Shown here: positions 1 to 9,972 of the stretch, in pieces | Layout: every line of letters starts with the position of its first letter | Position numbering within the stretch: position 1 is the first letter of the stretch | Made by a program: the position numbers and the translations under genes | The notes under the pieces: generated by a model | The model's database searches: none | Told to the model about the DNA's origin: nothing | The model's input: the letters and a program-made list of their open reading frames with translations, nothing else | Assembly: GCF_000330505.1 (NCBI RefSeq) | Contig: NW_004440189.1 | Span: forward strand, 598,654 to 662,653 | Length of the DNA: 64,000 nucleotides | Direction of reading: 5' to 3' | Source: Entamoeba invadens IP1 | Taxonomy: Eukaryota; Evosea; Mastigamoebida; Endamoebidae

Positions 1-3000
1 CCAACACGAATATTGGATGTGAAGAAATGTGAAGTCTCCCGATTTGTTGTTGTGAACAATCGCACTGACACACTTCTCACAGTATCATTCTCTTTACCAC
101 GAAAAGATGGGGTGGATCTGTATCAAGAGGATTTGTACACAAATGTGGCCTCTGGAGTACCCGAGTGCACTTCCAAAGAATGGCTTGTTCCAACGGCGGA
201 CGACGGGCAGAAGAGAGGATCTAGACAGTCATTGACAGGGTCTGGAAGCAATAGAAATTCCAGACGGAGAAGTAGTGTATCATTGCGACCAAGAAACATG
301 AAGAGTGTCTATGATGTCAGTGCTGAAGAAGGTGGAAAAGACCGAAAAATAGAGTTACTTGAAAAGATGAAATTAAAGACTGGGATGAAGATGAAGAAGT
401 TGAAAACGTCTGGAGTTTTTGAAGAGATAGTAAGAGGGTGGATGTGGAATTCATTTGTTCCACGATGGTGTGAGTTGACCGAGAGGAACTTGATGTTGTT
501 TATGAATAGAGATGACTCACTTCCAACCACTATCATAGACTTGTTACATATCACTGATTTTGTAGAGGCTGAAATGGTTCAGGGAAAGTTTCCAATTATA
601 ATCAAATTGGATGAGACTTGTGAGGAAGTAGCAAAGGGCACTGCGCAGAAACAATACTTGTATTTTGTCGACTCTAAAAAGCACGCCGACGAGTGGGTAG
701 CTACTTTTAACATTATGAAAGAGTTGGCAGAAACGTTACACGCGGAGGAGGAAGAACGAGAGAAGAAAGAAAAGGCGCATGAGGAACTTGAAGATTTTGA
801 GAAGGAAAAACAAAAGAAGAAGTATGATGTATGTGGTCTTTTGTACGTCGTCAAGCCGTCCTTGTTCAGTACAATCAAGCACAGATTCTTCTATATTGAG
901 AAGGGTGTTTTATACAGTCAGAACATCACTTGGTGGACTCAACAACCAACAGGAATTCCAGAGATGGAATGCTTTTTGAATCGAATTATCCATCTTAGTA
1001 GTTCAGAGGGTATCTTCCCACCTTCATATGGAAAGACCACATTCCAATTGACCACTAAAGGAAGTGTTATGCACTTGGCATGTTCCAATTACAAAGACTA
1101 TGAGATGTGGATCAATGCATGCACTCCAAATATGTTAAAAGGAGAGGAAGACGAGGATGATTTGGACGCATTCAGACGATCTGCAGCGCAAGATGAAATG
1201 GATTATTTCTTCTCTGGACTTTTTGGTGGGTATTCGAAGATCTTTGTATCACTTGTTGCGAATGAAATCTTCATATTTAAGAACAAAATCGACACCACTC
1301 CCCTTGTCAAAATATTTTTAAATGATGTTGAAACAATCGAAACCAAACCCGAGACGCAGGAATTGTTTGTCACTATGAAAAACAAAACTATTGTTCATAA
1401 ATTCCGAACCCCCGAGTGTGAGACTTGGAAAGACGAAATTTTGCAGAGAAAGAAGAAGACGTCGGATGTCTTGACTTCTTTGGGAATTCGAAACAATATT
1501 TTGACGCTTGATAACACGATCAACGACGAGTATGTCCTCCAGACGTCAAATGACAGTGAAAGCATCTTCCAAGATACTAACTTGTTTTTGAAAGGGGAGT
1601 ATACCCTCCTCCTCCAAATTAAAGGACGTTTGAGGTTGAGAAGTTTCCTTGTGCCACTTGCTCAAGAACAGTTGAATCCGTGCAACTCGTATATCTTGGC
1701 GTGTAAACAAGGGATGTATGTCTGGCAAGGACAGTACGCGCCTCGTGTGAATCGAGCAAAAGCCATTGAATTGGCGCAACGGTGGGCGACCAAAGAAAGA
1801 GACGGGTGTATGGTGAAGGTTATGGTCCAAGGGAAAGATGATGACAATTCGCCAATTTGGATGAAGATTGGCTGTAAACCAACCCCCGTGTCGACTGAAA
1901 AAGAGTTCAAAAAGGAGAATTACAAAAACAACCAAACCACTGACGAACAAGACAAGGAAACACCTATGATGATTAGAATATATCGAATTGTCCACAGAGA
2001 AAACAACGACAGTAATCCACTTTCAGTCACACTTATCCATGAACATGGTGTGAACTCACTTCCCCCAAAAGAACTGTTAAAAGCAGGGACGGTCAATATC
2101 GTCACAACAGATACTGAAATATTCATCTGGAGCAGTGTCTCAGCTACTACTTTGGCAAAGAGAATTGGTAACATCGTCGCAGTAGAAATGGCTAAGACCA
2201 TCAAACCAATTATAATGTTGAGACTCAACGAAAATGGAGAGGCTATTTTGTATAAAGAAAAGTTCAGCAACTACCCTGGAATGCTCCCAATTCAGACCGG
2301 AGGAGCAGCACCAGACATCAAGAAGTTGAATGCTACAATTGAGAGAAGACCACAGAGAAACATTGAAATTATTCTCGATGAAATCTCGAAACCTACAGTA
2401 CCCAATTTCACTGAGTTGGTATTGAACGTTAATGGTAAGATGATTTTCCAAGCAATGAAAGAGACGACAAAGGGCGGATCATTCACAATTAAAAGAATCG
2501 ATGAACACGAAATTGTTGTGTACCCGGAGACTTTGTATGGACAGTTCTTCTCAAAGGACGCTTTCCTTGTGCAATACACATTCTTGCCTGAAAACTCCGA
2601 GAAGGCACAACACATCTTATACTTCTGGCAAGGCAGAGACGCGTCGTTGATGGATTTGGGAACGTTGGCACACAAAGTGGTGGAAGCCAGTGGACTTGTC
2701 GACACCTCGACACAAATCAGAGTAGTCCAAGGAAAAGAGCCCCGCGAGTTCCTTGAGATCTTCAAAGAGAAATTCATTGTGCATTTGGGAGGGTACACAG
2801 AATACTGTGAGAAGCGCCCAGCCGTTTATGAAATTAGAGGAAAAGAGAAAGGACTGTGCAAAGTTGTTCAAATGCCCATTCCAGAACAACTCCAAACGTT
2901 CACCAGTGGGATGAAATTAATGCCTGGTTCTCTCTACCTTTTCAAAACACTTAATAAGTTGTACTCCATTGAAGGTTCACAAGTGAACGAATTCCAAAAA

Positions 3001-3876
3001 CAAAGCGCAGACATGTTCAGTAAAACAGTCAACATCCCAATTGAAAAGAATGATGCAGAGGTGAAGGCGTTACTTGGCAATTTCGAGTTTATTAACGGAG
3101 TTGAGAAGACGGTCCAGAACTATAACCAAATCAGACTGTTCAAATTCACATTTTGGGTCACATCAGTCGACTTGGAGGAAATTGAACAGCCACAACAGAG
3201 CGACTTTTTTGCAGATTATGTGTATATGATCGACGCGGGGAAAATCTATCTGTGGTTCGGTGCAAAGTCCATTAACGAGACACGACGATTCTCACTTCAA
3301 TTTGCACTTGAAGTGGCTAAGAGACGTGGACAACAAAGTGTATTGATTGAAACACAGAACGAAGAAAGCGTCACATTTAGAGCATTCTTTGAAGCTTGGT
3401 CTGACGCTAATTTACTGAGAAAGAACAACTTAAGACAAAACTATGCAGTAGCTCCAAAGAGTGTCATTGAGACTATTCAAAGTGTCATTGATGGGTCATT
3501 CACAACACTGAATGCGGCTTTGGACGGCGATATTGCAGTCGAAGGGAAGTCGATAAAATCCGTCAAGTTCCCAAGTGACCAAATCACCATAGAAGGAGTC
3601 AAGGTTGATCGTAGTGTTGTATTCCCAACTATGGAAAAGAGAGAGAAAGAGACAGAGAGTGATGCCAAAGTTTTGTTTGAAGAATATTGCAGAACACGTT
3701 ATACCTATGCAGAACTCATCACAAAGCCAAGACCATTTGGTGTTGATAAGGCAATTCTTGAGACTTATCTATCTGACGAAGAGTTCGAAGAAATTTTGGG
3801 CATGAATAGAGACGCTTTCTACAAGATGAAGGGATGGTGCAGAGACAAGTTGAAACATGCTGTCTATCTGTACTAA
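1..3876 (+). CDS. villidin-like actin-binding protein (5' partial)
   Basis: The frame is open to the left edge of the window, so the N-terminus is missing; 1291 residues are visible. The first ~60 residues resemble the conserved segment after the WD40 propeller of coronins (FSLPRK, then QEDLY). Three PH-like segments follow at about residues 135-240, 270-378 and 395-485, separated by a charged coiled stretch. Five or so gelsolin/villin-like repeats cover about 530-1150. A villin headpiece closes the protein (about 1225-1291), with the Trp and Lys of the terminal helix kept (WCRDKLKH) and an aromatic end. This order matches Dictyostelium villidin: coronin-like propeller, PH domains, gelsolin repeats, headpiece. 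The likely role is to link F-actin to phosphoinositide membranes in the cortex. I expect the WD40 repeats just upstream of the window. The family call is firm; individual repeat limits are approximate. Confidence 0.85.
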   Translation, partial: PTRILDVKKCEVSRFVVVNNRTDTLLTVSFSLPRKDGVDLYQEDLYTNVASGVPECTSKEWLVPTADDGQKRGSRQSLTGSGSNRNSRRRSSVSLRPRNMKSVYDVSAEEGGKDRKIELLEKMKLKTGMKMKKLKTSGVFEEIVRGWMWNSFVPRWCELTERNLMLFMNRDDSLPTTIIDLLHITDFVEAEMVQGKFPIIIKLDETCEEVAKGTAQKQYLYFVDSKKHADEWVATFNIMKELAETLHAEEEEREKKEKAHEELEDFEKEKQKKKYDVCGLLYVVKPSLFSTIKHRFFYIEKGVLYSQNITWWTQQPTGIPEMECFLNRIIHLSSSEGIFPPSYGKTTFQLTTKGSVMHLACSNYKDYEMWINACTPNMLKGEEDEDDLDAFRRSAAQDEMDYFFSGLFGGYSKIFVSLVANEIFIFKNKIDTTPLVKIFLNDVETIETKPETQELFVTMKNKTIVHKFRTPECETWKDEILQRKKKTSDVLTSLGIRNNILTLDNTINDEYVLQTSNDSESIFQDTNLFLKGEYTLLLQIKGRLRLRSFLVPLAQEQLNPCNSYILACKQGMYVWQGQYAPRVNRAKAIELAQRWATKERDGCMVKVMVQGKDDDNSPIWMKIGCKPTPVSTEKEFKKENYKNNQTTDEQDKETPMMIRIYRIVHRENNDSNPLSVTLIHEHGVNSLPPKELLKAGTVNIVTTDTEIFIWSSVSATTLAKRIGNIVAVEMAKTIKPIIMLRLNENGEAILYKEKFSNYPGMLPIQTGGAAPDIKKLNATIERRPQRNIEIILDEISKPTVPNFTELVLNVNGKMIFQAMKETTKGGSFTIKRIDEHEIVVYPETLYGQFFSKDAFLVQYTFLPENSEKAQHILYFWQGRDASLMDLGTLAHKVVEASGLVDTSTQIRVVQGKEPREFLEIFKEKFIVHLGGYTEYCEKRPAVYEIRGKEKGLCKVVQMPIPEQLQTFTSGMKLMPGSLYLFKTLNKLYSIEGSQVNEFQKQSADMFSKTVNIPIEKNDAEVKALLGNFEFINGVEKTVQNYNQIRLFKFTFWVTSVDLEEIEQPQQSDFFADYVYMIDAGKIYLWFGAKSINETRRFSLQFALEVAKRRGQQSVLIETQNEESVTFRAFFEAWSDANLLRKNNLRQNYAVAPKSVIETIQSVIDGSFTTLNAALDGDIAVEGKSIKSVKFPSDQITIEGVKVDRSVVFPTMEKREKETESDAKVLFEEYCRTRYTYAELITKPRPFGVDKAILETYLSDEEFEEILGMNRDAFYKMKGWCRDKLKHAVYLY

Positions 3877-4143
3877 ACAAACACTCATTCTATTTCTGTT
3901 ATACTCTATTAATACATTTATTATAAAATTTATTAGAACGAAATATATTTATTCAATTATTATATCCATTTTATGATATACTCGTTAGTATATTAGTAAA
4001 TATAATTTAATAAAATATAATATACTAATAATTATTTACTAATTAAATACTAAAAAGTATACCATTTTTCAGAAAGAAATTCATTTAAAAATGACAATTC
4101 AAATCATACGAAATAAATATTTTTATATGATGGTTTTAAAAAC

Positions 4144-4148
4144 AAAAA
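4144..4148 (-). terminator. Pol III T-run after tRNA-Gly
   Basis: Five T residues on the minus strand start two bases after the tRNA-Gly 3' end, as expected for an RNA polymerase III terminator. A second T-run follows. Confidence 0.6.
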
Positions 4149-4150
4149 GT

Positions 4151-4220
4151 GCATTTGCCGGGACTCGAACCCGGATCTCCACCTTGGAAGGGTGGAATTC
4201 TGCCCTTAGACCACAAATGC
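4151..4220 (-). tRNA. tRNA-Gly (UCC)
   Basis: The reverse strand folds as a 70-nt cloverleaf. The acceptor pairs GCATTTG with CAAATGC. The anticodon stem CCACC/GGTGG holds the loop CTTCCAA, giving anticodon UCC. The T arm is CCGGG-TTCGAGT-CCCGG, which also supplies the B box. The D stem is weak. No intron and no encoded CCA are present. Confidence 0.93.
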
Positions 4221-4290
4221 TTCTTGAAATTTAGTATAACTATCTATTTTTAAATTATAATTATTCTATTTTATTTGATTGTTAAAATAT

Positions 4291-4295
4291 AAAAA
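4291..4295 (-). terminator. Pol III T-run after tRNA-Lys
   Basis: Five T residues on the minus strand directly follow the discriminator base of tRNA-Lys, a typical RNA polymerase III stop. Confidence 0.6.
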
Positions 4296-4367
4296 CGCCC
4301 CCAGGGGGCTCGAACCCCCGACCTTACGGTTAAAAGCCGCACGCTCTACCGACTGAGCTAGGAAGGC
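4296..4367 (-). tRNA. tRNA-Lys (UUU)
   Basis: The reverse strand folds as a 72-nt tRNA. It has a D stem GCTC/GAGC, the anticodon loop CTTTTAA (anticodon UUU), and the T arm GGGGG-TTCGAGC-CCCCC. The acceptor stem is GCCTTCC against TGGGGGC, with two G-U pairs and one mismatch at the inner end. It lies 75 bp from tRNA-Gly on the same strand. No second copy of the pair, and no tandem array unit as in many Entamoeba tRNA loci, is visible. Confidence 0.92.
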
Positions 4368-4602
4368 ACCTATTATTTCCAGATCATGTTAATTGCAGTC
4401 ATCACAACATGAATTGATGTATTTGGAATTAAGTTTGGTTTAAAATTAAATTATCAATAACATTTTTGAACATAATAAAATTGTTATGACAATTTAACTC
4501 GACAATTAAAAAAATATGATACTTTTTATTAAAAATATATTTAAATCTATTTAACTAATCGACTCTAAATAAATAGACTCTACCTAACATGAACAAATAA
4601 AA

Positions 4603-6072
4603 TCAATTAGAAACGTATTTTAAGTATTTTTTTATCGCACTGTTCCCTTCCTTCTTGCATTTGGCAATTTTCTTTTCGAGCTCGGGTGTCATCTCGCCAC
4701 GCTTCTCTTCAAGTTTAGTGGACATATCAAAGAGAACCTCCTCGTCATCTACAATTTGGAACTGCTCGAAGTATTCAATAATAGTGTCATTTCTTTTGAA
4801 AGGATAAGGCACGGCTTGTTTCACCATGATCTCTTTGATCAAATTTCCGATGCCTCTGATTTTAAAGAAGTTGATTAAGGACTTCTCTGTGTCACCCTTT
4901 TTATTCCCATCATCAGTAAACACCAAGTCGCCCATTGTACTCCCCAAAAAGGGTATACAAGGCGAAACGGCTATTTTCATCACTTCTCGTAGTTTGCTGA
5001 AATTCTTCTCTTGGTCACAAAGAGCATTTAATTTTGATTCATTTTCTTTGTCCTCAGACGAAATACCCTCCCACGAGTATTTGAGTCTGAATATGGGGAA
5101 CGACCCCAATGCCCCAAATACAGCTTTCATCCCCTCAAAATTGTTTAATCGCCTCATCTCCTCGGCAACTACCAAAAAGTAGTGTATAGCCAATGCACGA
5201 TTTCCAACTTCCTTTTCGTTCAAAATGAACGTCTGGACTATAGAAAACAGTTTTTGAGTTGAGCGCACCAACTTCATAATGTTTGGTGTTAGCAAATCCT
5301 TTGTCTTCTTGGTCCACCCGTTTCCCAAAAATTCGACGTATGGGATCTTTCTGAAGAGATCGTTTTGCATAAGAGTGATTTGTCGTGCAAACTCGATGGG
5401 GTGGAATTTGAATATATTTGAGTATTTGTTTTTAATAAGTTTCAAGGGCTTTTGGAAGACGACTTGTTCCTCACTACACGTGTCTACATTTGCAATTCGA
5501 TGTTCAAGTTGCTTTTGAAGAATGGAACTCATTTTTGGATTGAACTGTTTGAACCGGGTGATCAACTGTTGGAGTTTGTCGATGAGATCTTCCTTCCCTT
5601 CAAAGTCCTTCCACGCGTTCTTCATCCACATTCGAACAAAGTTCATGATTTTCAGTCTGCCCGGCGCCACAATGTCTTTCACAAACGTATCCCAGTCCAT
5701 TCCTTCGGGTACTGTCGGGTCAAATAAGATATTTAATAGCTCTAATAACCTTTCTGGAGTTGTCACCAAACGATACGCCAAAACAAAACACTCTTGGAAG
5801 TATCCATCATTAAAATCTTTAGATAACATCGTCTGCACACACTTCTCGATAGTCGCCATTTGTATAATTTTGAAGTCACACCCCGACTCCGTTGTATATC
5901 TTATATAGTCCGAAGAATTTGGAACATCGAAAAGTGTCGAGTAATTGGGGTCGGGGTTATACTTGTCCTCCTCGATTTTGTCAGACCCGGAAAGATTCGA
6001 AAAATCCGTTGAATTTGATATTGTGCTTCTCGTTTCGCGCGTAATTGTGGCTTCTGGTTGCTTTGTCGCCAT
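4603..6072 (-). CDS. Ras guanine nucleotide exchange factor (RasGEF)
   Basis: The protein has 489 residues. It would catalyse GDP release from a Ras-family GTPase at a membrane. A RasGEF N-terminal (REM) helical domain lies at about residues 70-190. The catalytic CDC25-homology domain covers about 215-465, starting at FKFHPIEFARQITLMQ. It contains ALAIHYFLVVAEEMR, GMKAVFGALGS and PCIPFLGSTMGDLVF, all hallmarks of the fold. The first ~60 residues are Ser/Thr-rich and probably disordered. No DH, PH or GAP domain is present, so this is a minimal RasGEF. The ATG at 6072 follows an AT-rich leader. The family is clear; the GTPase partner is unknown. Confidence 0.9.
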   Translation of the reverse strand: MATKQPEATITRETRSTISNSTDFSNLSGSDKIEEDKYNPDPNYSTLFDVPNSSDYIRYTTESGCDFKIIQMATIEKCVQTMLSKDFNDGYFQECFVLAYRLVTTPERLLELLNILFDPTVPEGMDWDTFVKDIVAPGRLKIMNFVRMWMKNAWKDFEGKEDLIDKLQQLITRFKQFNPKMSSILQKQLEHRIANVDTCSEEQVVFQKPLKLIKNKYSNIFKFHPIEFARQITLMQNDLFRKIPYVEFLGNGWTKKTKDLLTPNIMKLVRSTQKLFSIVQTFILNEKEVGNRALAIHYFLVVAEEMRRLNNFEGMKAVFGALGSFPIFRLKYSWEGISSEDKENESKLNALCDQEKNFSKLREVMKIAVSPCIPFLGSTMGDLVFTDDGNKKGDTEKSLINFFKIRGIGNLIKEIMVKQAVPYPFKRNDTIIEYFEQFQIVDDEEVLFDMSTKLEEKRGEMTPELEKKIAKCKKEGNSAIKKYLKYVSN

Positions 6073-6574
6073 ACAACAATTTGGTTTTCTTCGATATATT
6101 TTTGTTTTTTGATTATTCTATTTTTACATACATATCAATATCACTTTTTCAGTTCTTTTCTTCCTTGTTCTTCTTTGGTTCTGTGTTACCATTCTCCAAA
6201 TTTATGGTGCAATTTATATGTCATAACTACCACTTTACCTCTTGTGCACATCCTTAATAACAATTCTTTAATTATTTTACTATTCTATATAGAATCTCCT
6301 TTTAAGCCCTAAATCATTATAGTTCTCAATAGTTGTTTTTATTATCAAAACTATCAAAGAATTATTGAAGAGCGATAATATCTTCAATGTCTTTTCGTTT
6401 GAAAAAAATCAATTATGAAATAAAAACAAAAATTCTTTACTATCGAAAGTATCATTAAATATAGTAAAATTACAGTTTACAAAAGCGTGTGGGGAAATGA
6501 AATCAACAACAAAATCTTCCTCAAAGATTGTTCAATAGTAGTCAACAAACCATTAAAGAACTAAAAATCAATCA
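6073..6574. other. intergenic, RasGEF promoter and NAP1 3' side
   Basis: AT-rich, with pyrimidine-rich tracts near 6100-6200. It must hold the RasGEF promoter and the NAP1 3' end. No RNA gene or conserved frame is seen. Confidence 0.6.
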
Positions 6575-7681
6575 TTACTGTTGTGGGCAATTTTGGGGCG
6601 CTGGTGGCTTTGTTTCGTCTTGGGCTTGGTCTCCGCCTTCAGTTTGTTGTTTTGGTTCTTCCTCGTCTTCGTCGTCGTCCTCATCATCTTCGTCATCATC
6701 CTCACATTTGTGAGCATGTGAATGTCCACATTTGCATCCGCCCATATCTTCGTCGTCCTCATCGAAGTCTTCACCGTCCATATCATCTTCACCGTCGTCC
6801 ATGTCCATCATGCTTTCATCAAAGAAGCTCAAGGCGTGTTGATAGACGGTGTTGATAAGTTCCATGAAGATTTTGAAGTTGTTGTGGAAGGTCAAAGTGT
6901 CCTCGTCGACTTCTTGATTCTCATCTTCTGGGTTGAAGTCTTCTGGTAATGCTGGTGAGTAGAATAAGTCGAAGAAACTCTCGACTTTCTGTCTGACTGG
7001 TGCGGCTGGTCTTCCTCTTCCTCCTCTTTTTCCTCCTCTCTTCTTGACCAATTTGTATCTGACGTCCTTGTCTCTCTTCCATTCAATTGGAGACTCGGTG
7101 ACCAAAGTTGGCATATCAAATTCGCCTTCAATGTCACATGAAATACATGAGACAGCAACAGTGATAGTTTCGTTCGTGAAGAATTCATTTGGTTCAAAGT
7201 CGAAGTGGACTTTATATGAGAACTTAAGGCTGTCTTCTCCTTCTCTATTCTTGACATCTTCCAATGGCAAGTAATCAATTCGGATATTTTTCAAGTGGAG
7301 GAGAACTTCAATATCAGCCTCAGATCCCATAGCTGAGTCAAACAACATCGAGTTTCTAAGAACACAGAACCAGAAAGCGGGAATACCCTTGTCGAAAGTG
7401 GACCCTTCCTTTGCTTTAATTTCCTCGGACTTGACATATCCAGTCAACTCGGCTTCAGTCGGTTCGTTTCCGTTGACTATTTCGTTCATTCTCGCATACA
7501 GAGCCTTTGATTCCTCATTGAATTTGGCTGCTGCAGCATAGCGCTCACGCTCCATGTTCAGGCGCAATTTGTTGACTTCTTTCATTTTGTTGTGGCAGGC
7601 GTGGTAGTTTTTGTGGACGTTTTCGGCCACAGCCCCCATATATTCCTCGTAGCTCATTGCAGCCAATTCAGCAAGACTCAT
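6575..7681 (-). CDS. nucleosome assembly protein (NAP1 family)
   Basis: A histone H2A/H2B chaperone of about 368 residues. I use the ATG at 7681 because the frame upstream of it begins only with a TTG. A long N-terminal dimerisation helix spans about residues 5-70. The NAP earmuff domain covers about 85-290, with IPAFWFCVLRNS and FEPNEFFTNE, the region where most NAP1 proteins are conserved. A basic Gly/Arg stretch (KKRGGKRGGRGR) sits inside the domain, where NAP1 proteins often carry a nuclear signal. The C-terminal tail is strongly acidic, as usual. One oddity is a Cys/His cluster in that tail, CKCGHSHAHKC at about residue 312. Start-proximal DNA carries a palindrome built on AACCCT. Confidence 0.9.
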   Translation of the reverse strand: MSLAELAAMSYEEYMGAVAENVHKNYHACHNKMKEVNKLRLNMERERYAAAAKFNEESKALYARMNEIVNGNEPTEAELTGYVKSEEIKAKEGSTFDKGIPAFWFCVLRNSMLFDSAMGSEADIEVLLHLKNIRIDYLPLEDVKNREGEDSLKFSYKVHFDFEPNEFFTNETITVAVSCISCDIEGEFDMPTLVTESPIEWKRDKDVRYKLVKKRGGKRGGRGRPAAPVRQKVESFFDLFYSPALPEDFNPEDENQEVDEDTLTFHNNFKIFMELINTVYQHALSFFDESMMDMDDGEDDMDGEDFDEDDEDMGGCKCGHSHAHKCEDDDEDDEDDDEDEEEPKQQTEGGDQAQDETKPPAPQNCPQQ

Positions 7682-8241
7682 TGTATGATAATCCAATTGT
7701 CGAATCGCCTTTTCAACCCTAAGGGTTTCGGTGTGGTCTTATGATACACTTTTGAGTGTTTTTATTGATGTGGTTATTAGAATAACTATTTGTCGAATAT
7801 TTAAATAAGTTATTTACTATTTAAATTATTTGTGTTATAGTATTTTTTGTAATTCTCAGTTATGTGTGTTTTTTTCTTTCATTCTATTTATAACCTTTTT
7901 TTAGTAGTATTATAATTTTACTATTTTTTAATTATGATATTTGAAATAATTTAAGTCTGATTATATAAAAATCTCAAAAGGTTGTATTATTTTTTTAGTT
8001 AATAATATTATTTTTTATAATACATTCAATTATAATAGAAATTTAGAACATATTTTACAAAAATAACTAGGTTTAATTAATCAAAATTAACATCAAAACT
8101 CAATTAATAGTGAAATTATATAAAAAAAATAATAATAAAACGCCAAAATCACATTAGTGATTGTTTGTTTTCAAAACTATTATTTATAATAAAATGTATT
8201 ATACATATTAATACGGAATTAAAATCGAAGAAGTTAAAAAA
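7682..8241. other. intergenic, NAP1 promoter and VPS45 3' side
   Basis: Very AT-rich. The AACCCT-A-AGGGTT palindrome at 7715-7727 is the one distinctive element. Nothing else is recognised. Confidence 0.6.
7715..7727. promoter_or_regulatory. AACCCT/AGGGTT palindrome before NAP1
   Basis: A 6-bp inverted repeat with a single central A lies about 34 bp upstream of the NAP1 ATG. The same AACCCTA core sits close to the starts of Rrp5, DED1 and PA2G4 in this window. A regulatory role is inferred. Confidence 0.4.
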
Positions 8242-9972
8242 TTACTGTTTGATATTAATGACTTGCTCCAGGAATTTGTTTGTGTTAAGGATATCTGTCC
8301 CGCCAAGAATAATCTTCCCACTCGTCGAGATTCGATTTCTGTTTGCAACTGCGACTTCTTCCTCAAAAGTTGCACCACCAACAATGAAGATTATAAGATC
8401 CTTTGACGTGGTATTGTTTCCTCTACAATATGGGAACTTGTCGACACTTTGTTGAGTTAAGAACGAGTCAATGAGTAACTCCAAAACGGGTTTGTGTTGA
8501 ACAAAGATGTTCTCAACACCAGCAACACTCTTTTTGACAAAGTCCAACACCGCTTTGGCTGCCTTTGGGAATATCTCGATGGGTCGTTTACTTGCCCCAC
8601 CATATTTAATAACACATCCAACAATTTCAGCTTTCTCTTGTGGAACACCGCACTTGATTAACTCTTGGATAATCTCTTGTGCACGTTCTTCGTATTTCAA
8701 TGCATACAACATACCAACTCGGATCTTGTCATCTTCCATATAGTCCCCAGCAAACAACTGTGTCATTTTCGTGAACAATTCAGCGCGTCCACTGGAACAC
8801 ACGATCTCTTGCTCAAGTCGTGACACATCGAGCATCTTTCGCGAACTCACCGCTTTGTTGATTAATCCCATTAACCCCAAATGCTTTTTCACACCAGCAG
8901 ACTCCTTTTTCATTTGTGGAATCGAGTCAATGACCTGCCGCATTTCCTCAAGCGAGTTGTACTGTTTACTCTTAACACCAGCTTTTTGTGTTAACTCGTT
9001 CACTGCTTTAATAACACTGTCGGTGATGTCGCTGAACAGTTGGTACATGTGCTCTGTGTAGAACACGTCATCTGAAAGTACAACCGATTGGTTGTTCAAT
9101 TGGACTTTACCGTTATCAATTCCGATGAACTCGTGAATCATTGCCTGATATGTCCACTCTGTCAAAAGTGGTGTAATTGGATCAAAGCATCGATCTAATA
9201 TAACCAAGTTGACCCCCGTACTTCCACTTTTGAAAAAGTCTTTTTGTTTGTCGATCTGCATCGAAACACCATCGGCAATCCGTTTCGACAGCTCCGAATT
9301 CTGTTGAAAACGGCTATTTGTAAGAATCTTCTCTGCCACGGTTGTGATAAAACACTTTAATGAAGAGTATAAAGCACAAACATAGATGGATTCTTCTTGA
9401 GGGAAAGACAGAGTGAAGTTATCGAACTAACTGTCTTCTGTTCCCAAAACACCGAATTTTCTGAAGTTATTGAACAGAAGTTTGGGGAGGACGATATAAA
9501 TAAGTCGGCATTGATTGGCATGAAGTCAATATATAATTCCATCACCTTTTGGACAACTTCGTGCGTGTCTGCATGACTTAACAAAGCAATTTGTGATGGA
9601 TCCAAGCAGTTTGTGAAATCTGTGGATGAGTGGATTCGATAATCACCAGAGTAAAAGAGTTAACAAACACAAGTAATATTTCCCGTACTTTGGTGCGGCA
9701 AGTTCGGTTTTGAGTAACTCCATATTTGCACTTGTTGGTCGTAAAAGGCAAACAGCACTCAAATGAAGCAAAGTGTCGCGTGTCGTGTCGCTCAGTTGTT
9801 GTACGAGGTATACCTCTTTTTGGATAATCTCCGTCATGGAAAACAAAACGGAGACGACGGGAATCGTGTCTGCATCCATTACAAGCGCTTTCATTCCCGG
9901 AGTCTCGTCGAGGGTGTAGTTCATATAATTTTGAAGAACTGCGATGGTGTTCATTGAATAATTAAAAGCCAT
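8242..9972 (-). CDS. VPS45: VPS45 Sec1/Munc18 vesicle-fusion protein, 3 exons
   Basis: Exons 9972-9669, 9619-9382 and 9313-8242 join to a 537-residue protein, close to the usual ~570. SM proteins of the VPS45 class bind syntaxin-type SNAREs and promote endosome/Golgi vesicle fusion. Family landmarks appear in order: GMKALVMDADT, an ILQKEVYLV-like helix, CLLRPT, LDRCFDPITPLLTEWTYQAM, and near the end IIFIVGGATFEEE followed by ILGGTDILN. Both introns start with GTTTGT. The first ends CAG, the second TAG. After splicing, YYLYFTN and NPSIRFQQNSELSKRIA fall exactly where VPS45 proteins have YFIYFSN and CPMIRYQ. Unspliced, each exon ends in a stop. The VPS45 call, rather than VPS33 or Sly1, rests on these stretches. 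Confidence 0.9.
9314..9381 (-). other. intron 2 of VPS45 (68 nt)
   Basis: It runs from a GTTTGT donor (9381) to an AATAG acceptor (9314), phase 2, and restores NPSIRFQQ across the junction. Confidence 0.85.
9620..9668 (-). other. intron 1 of VPS45 (49 nt)
   Basis: GTTTGT donor at 9668 and CACAG acceptor at 9620. Splicing gives YYLYFTNCLDPSQ, aligned without gaps to VPS45 homologues. Confidence 0.85.

Noticed and set aside
6655..6810. Trinucleotide repeat expansion in the NAP1 3' region
   Set aside because: The TCG/TCA/TCC pattern is simply the complement of mixed Asp/Glu codons in the acidic tail.
7715..7727. Telomere-like repeat at AACCCT palindromes
   Set aside because: Only isolated 7-8 bp cores occur, never a tandem array, so a regulatory motif is more likely than interstitial telomere.
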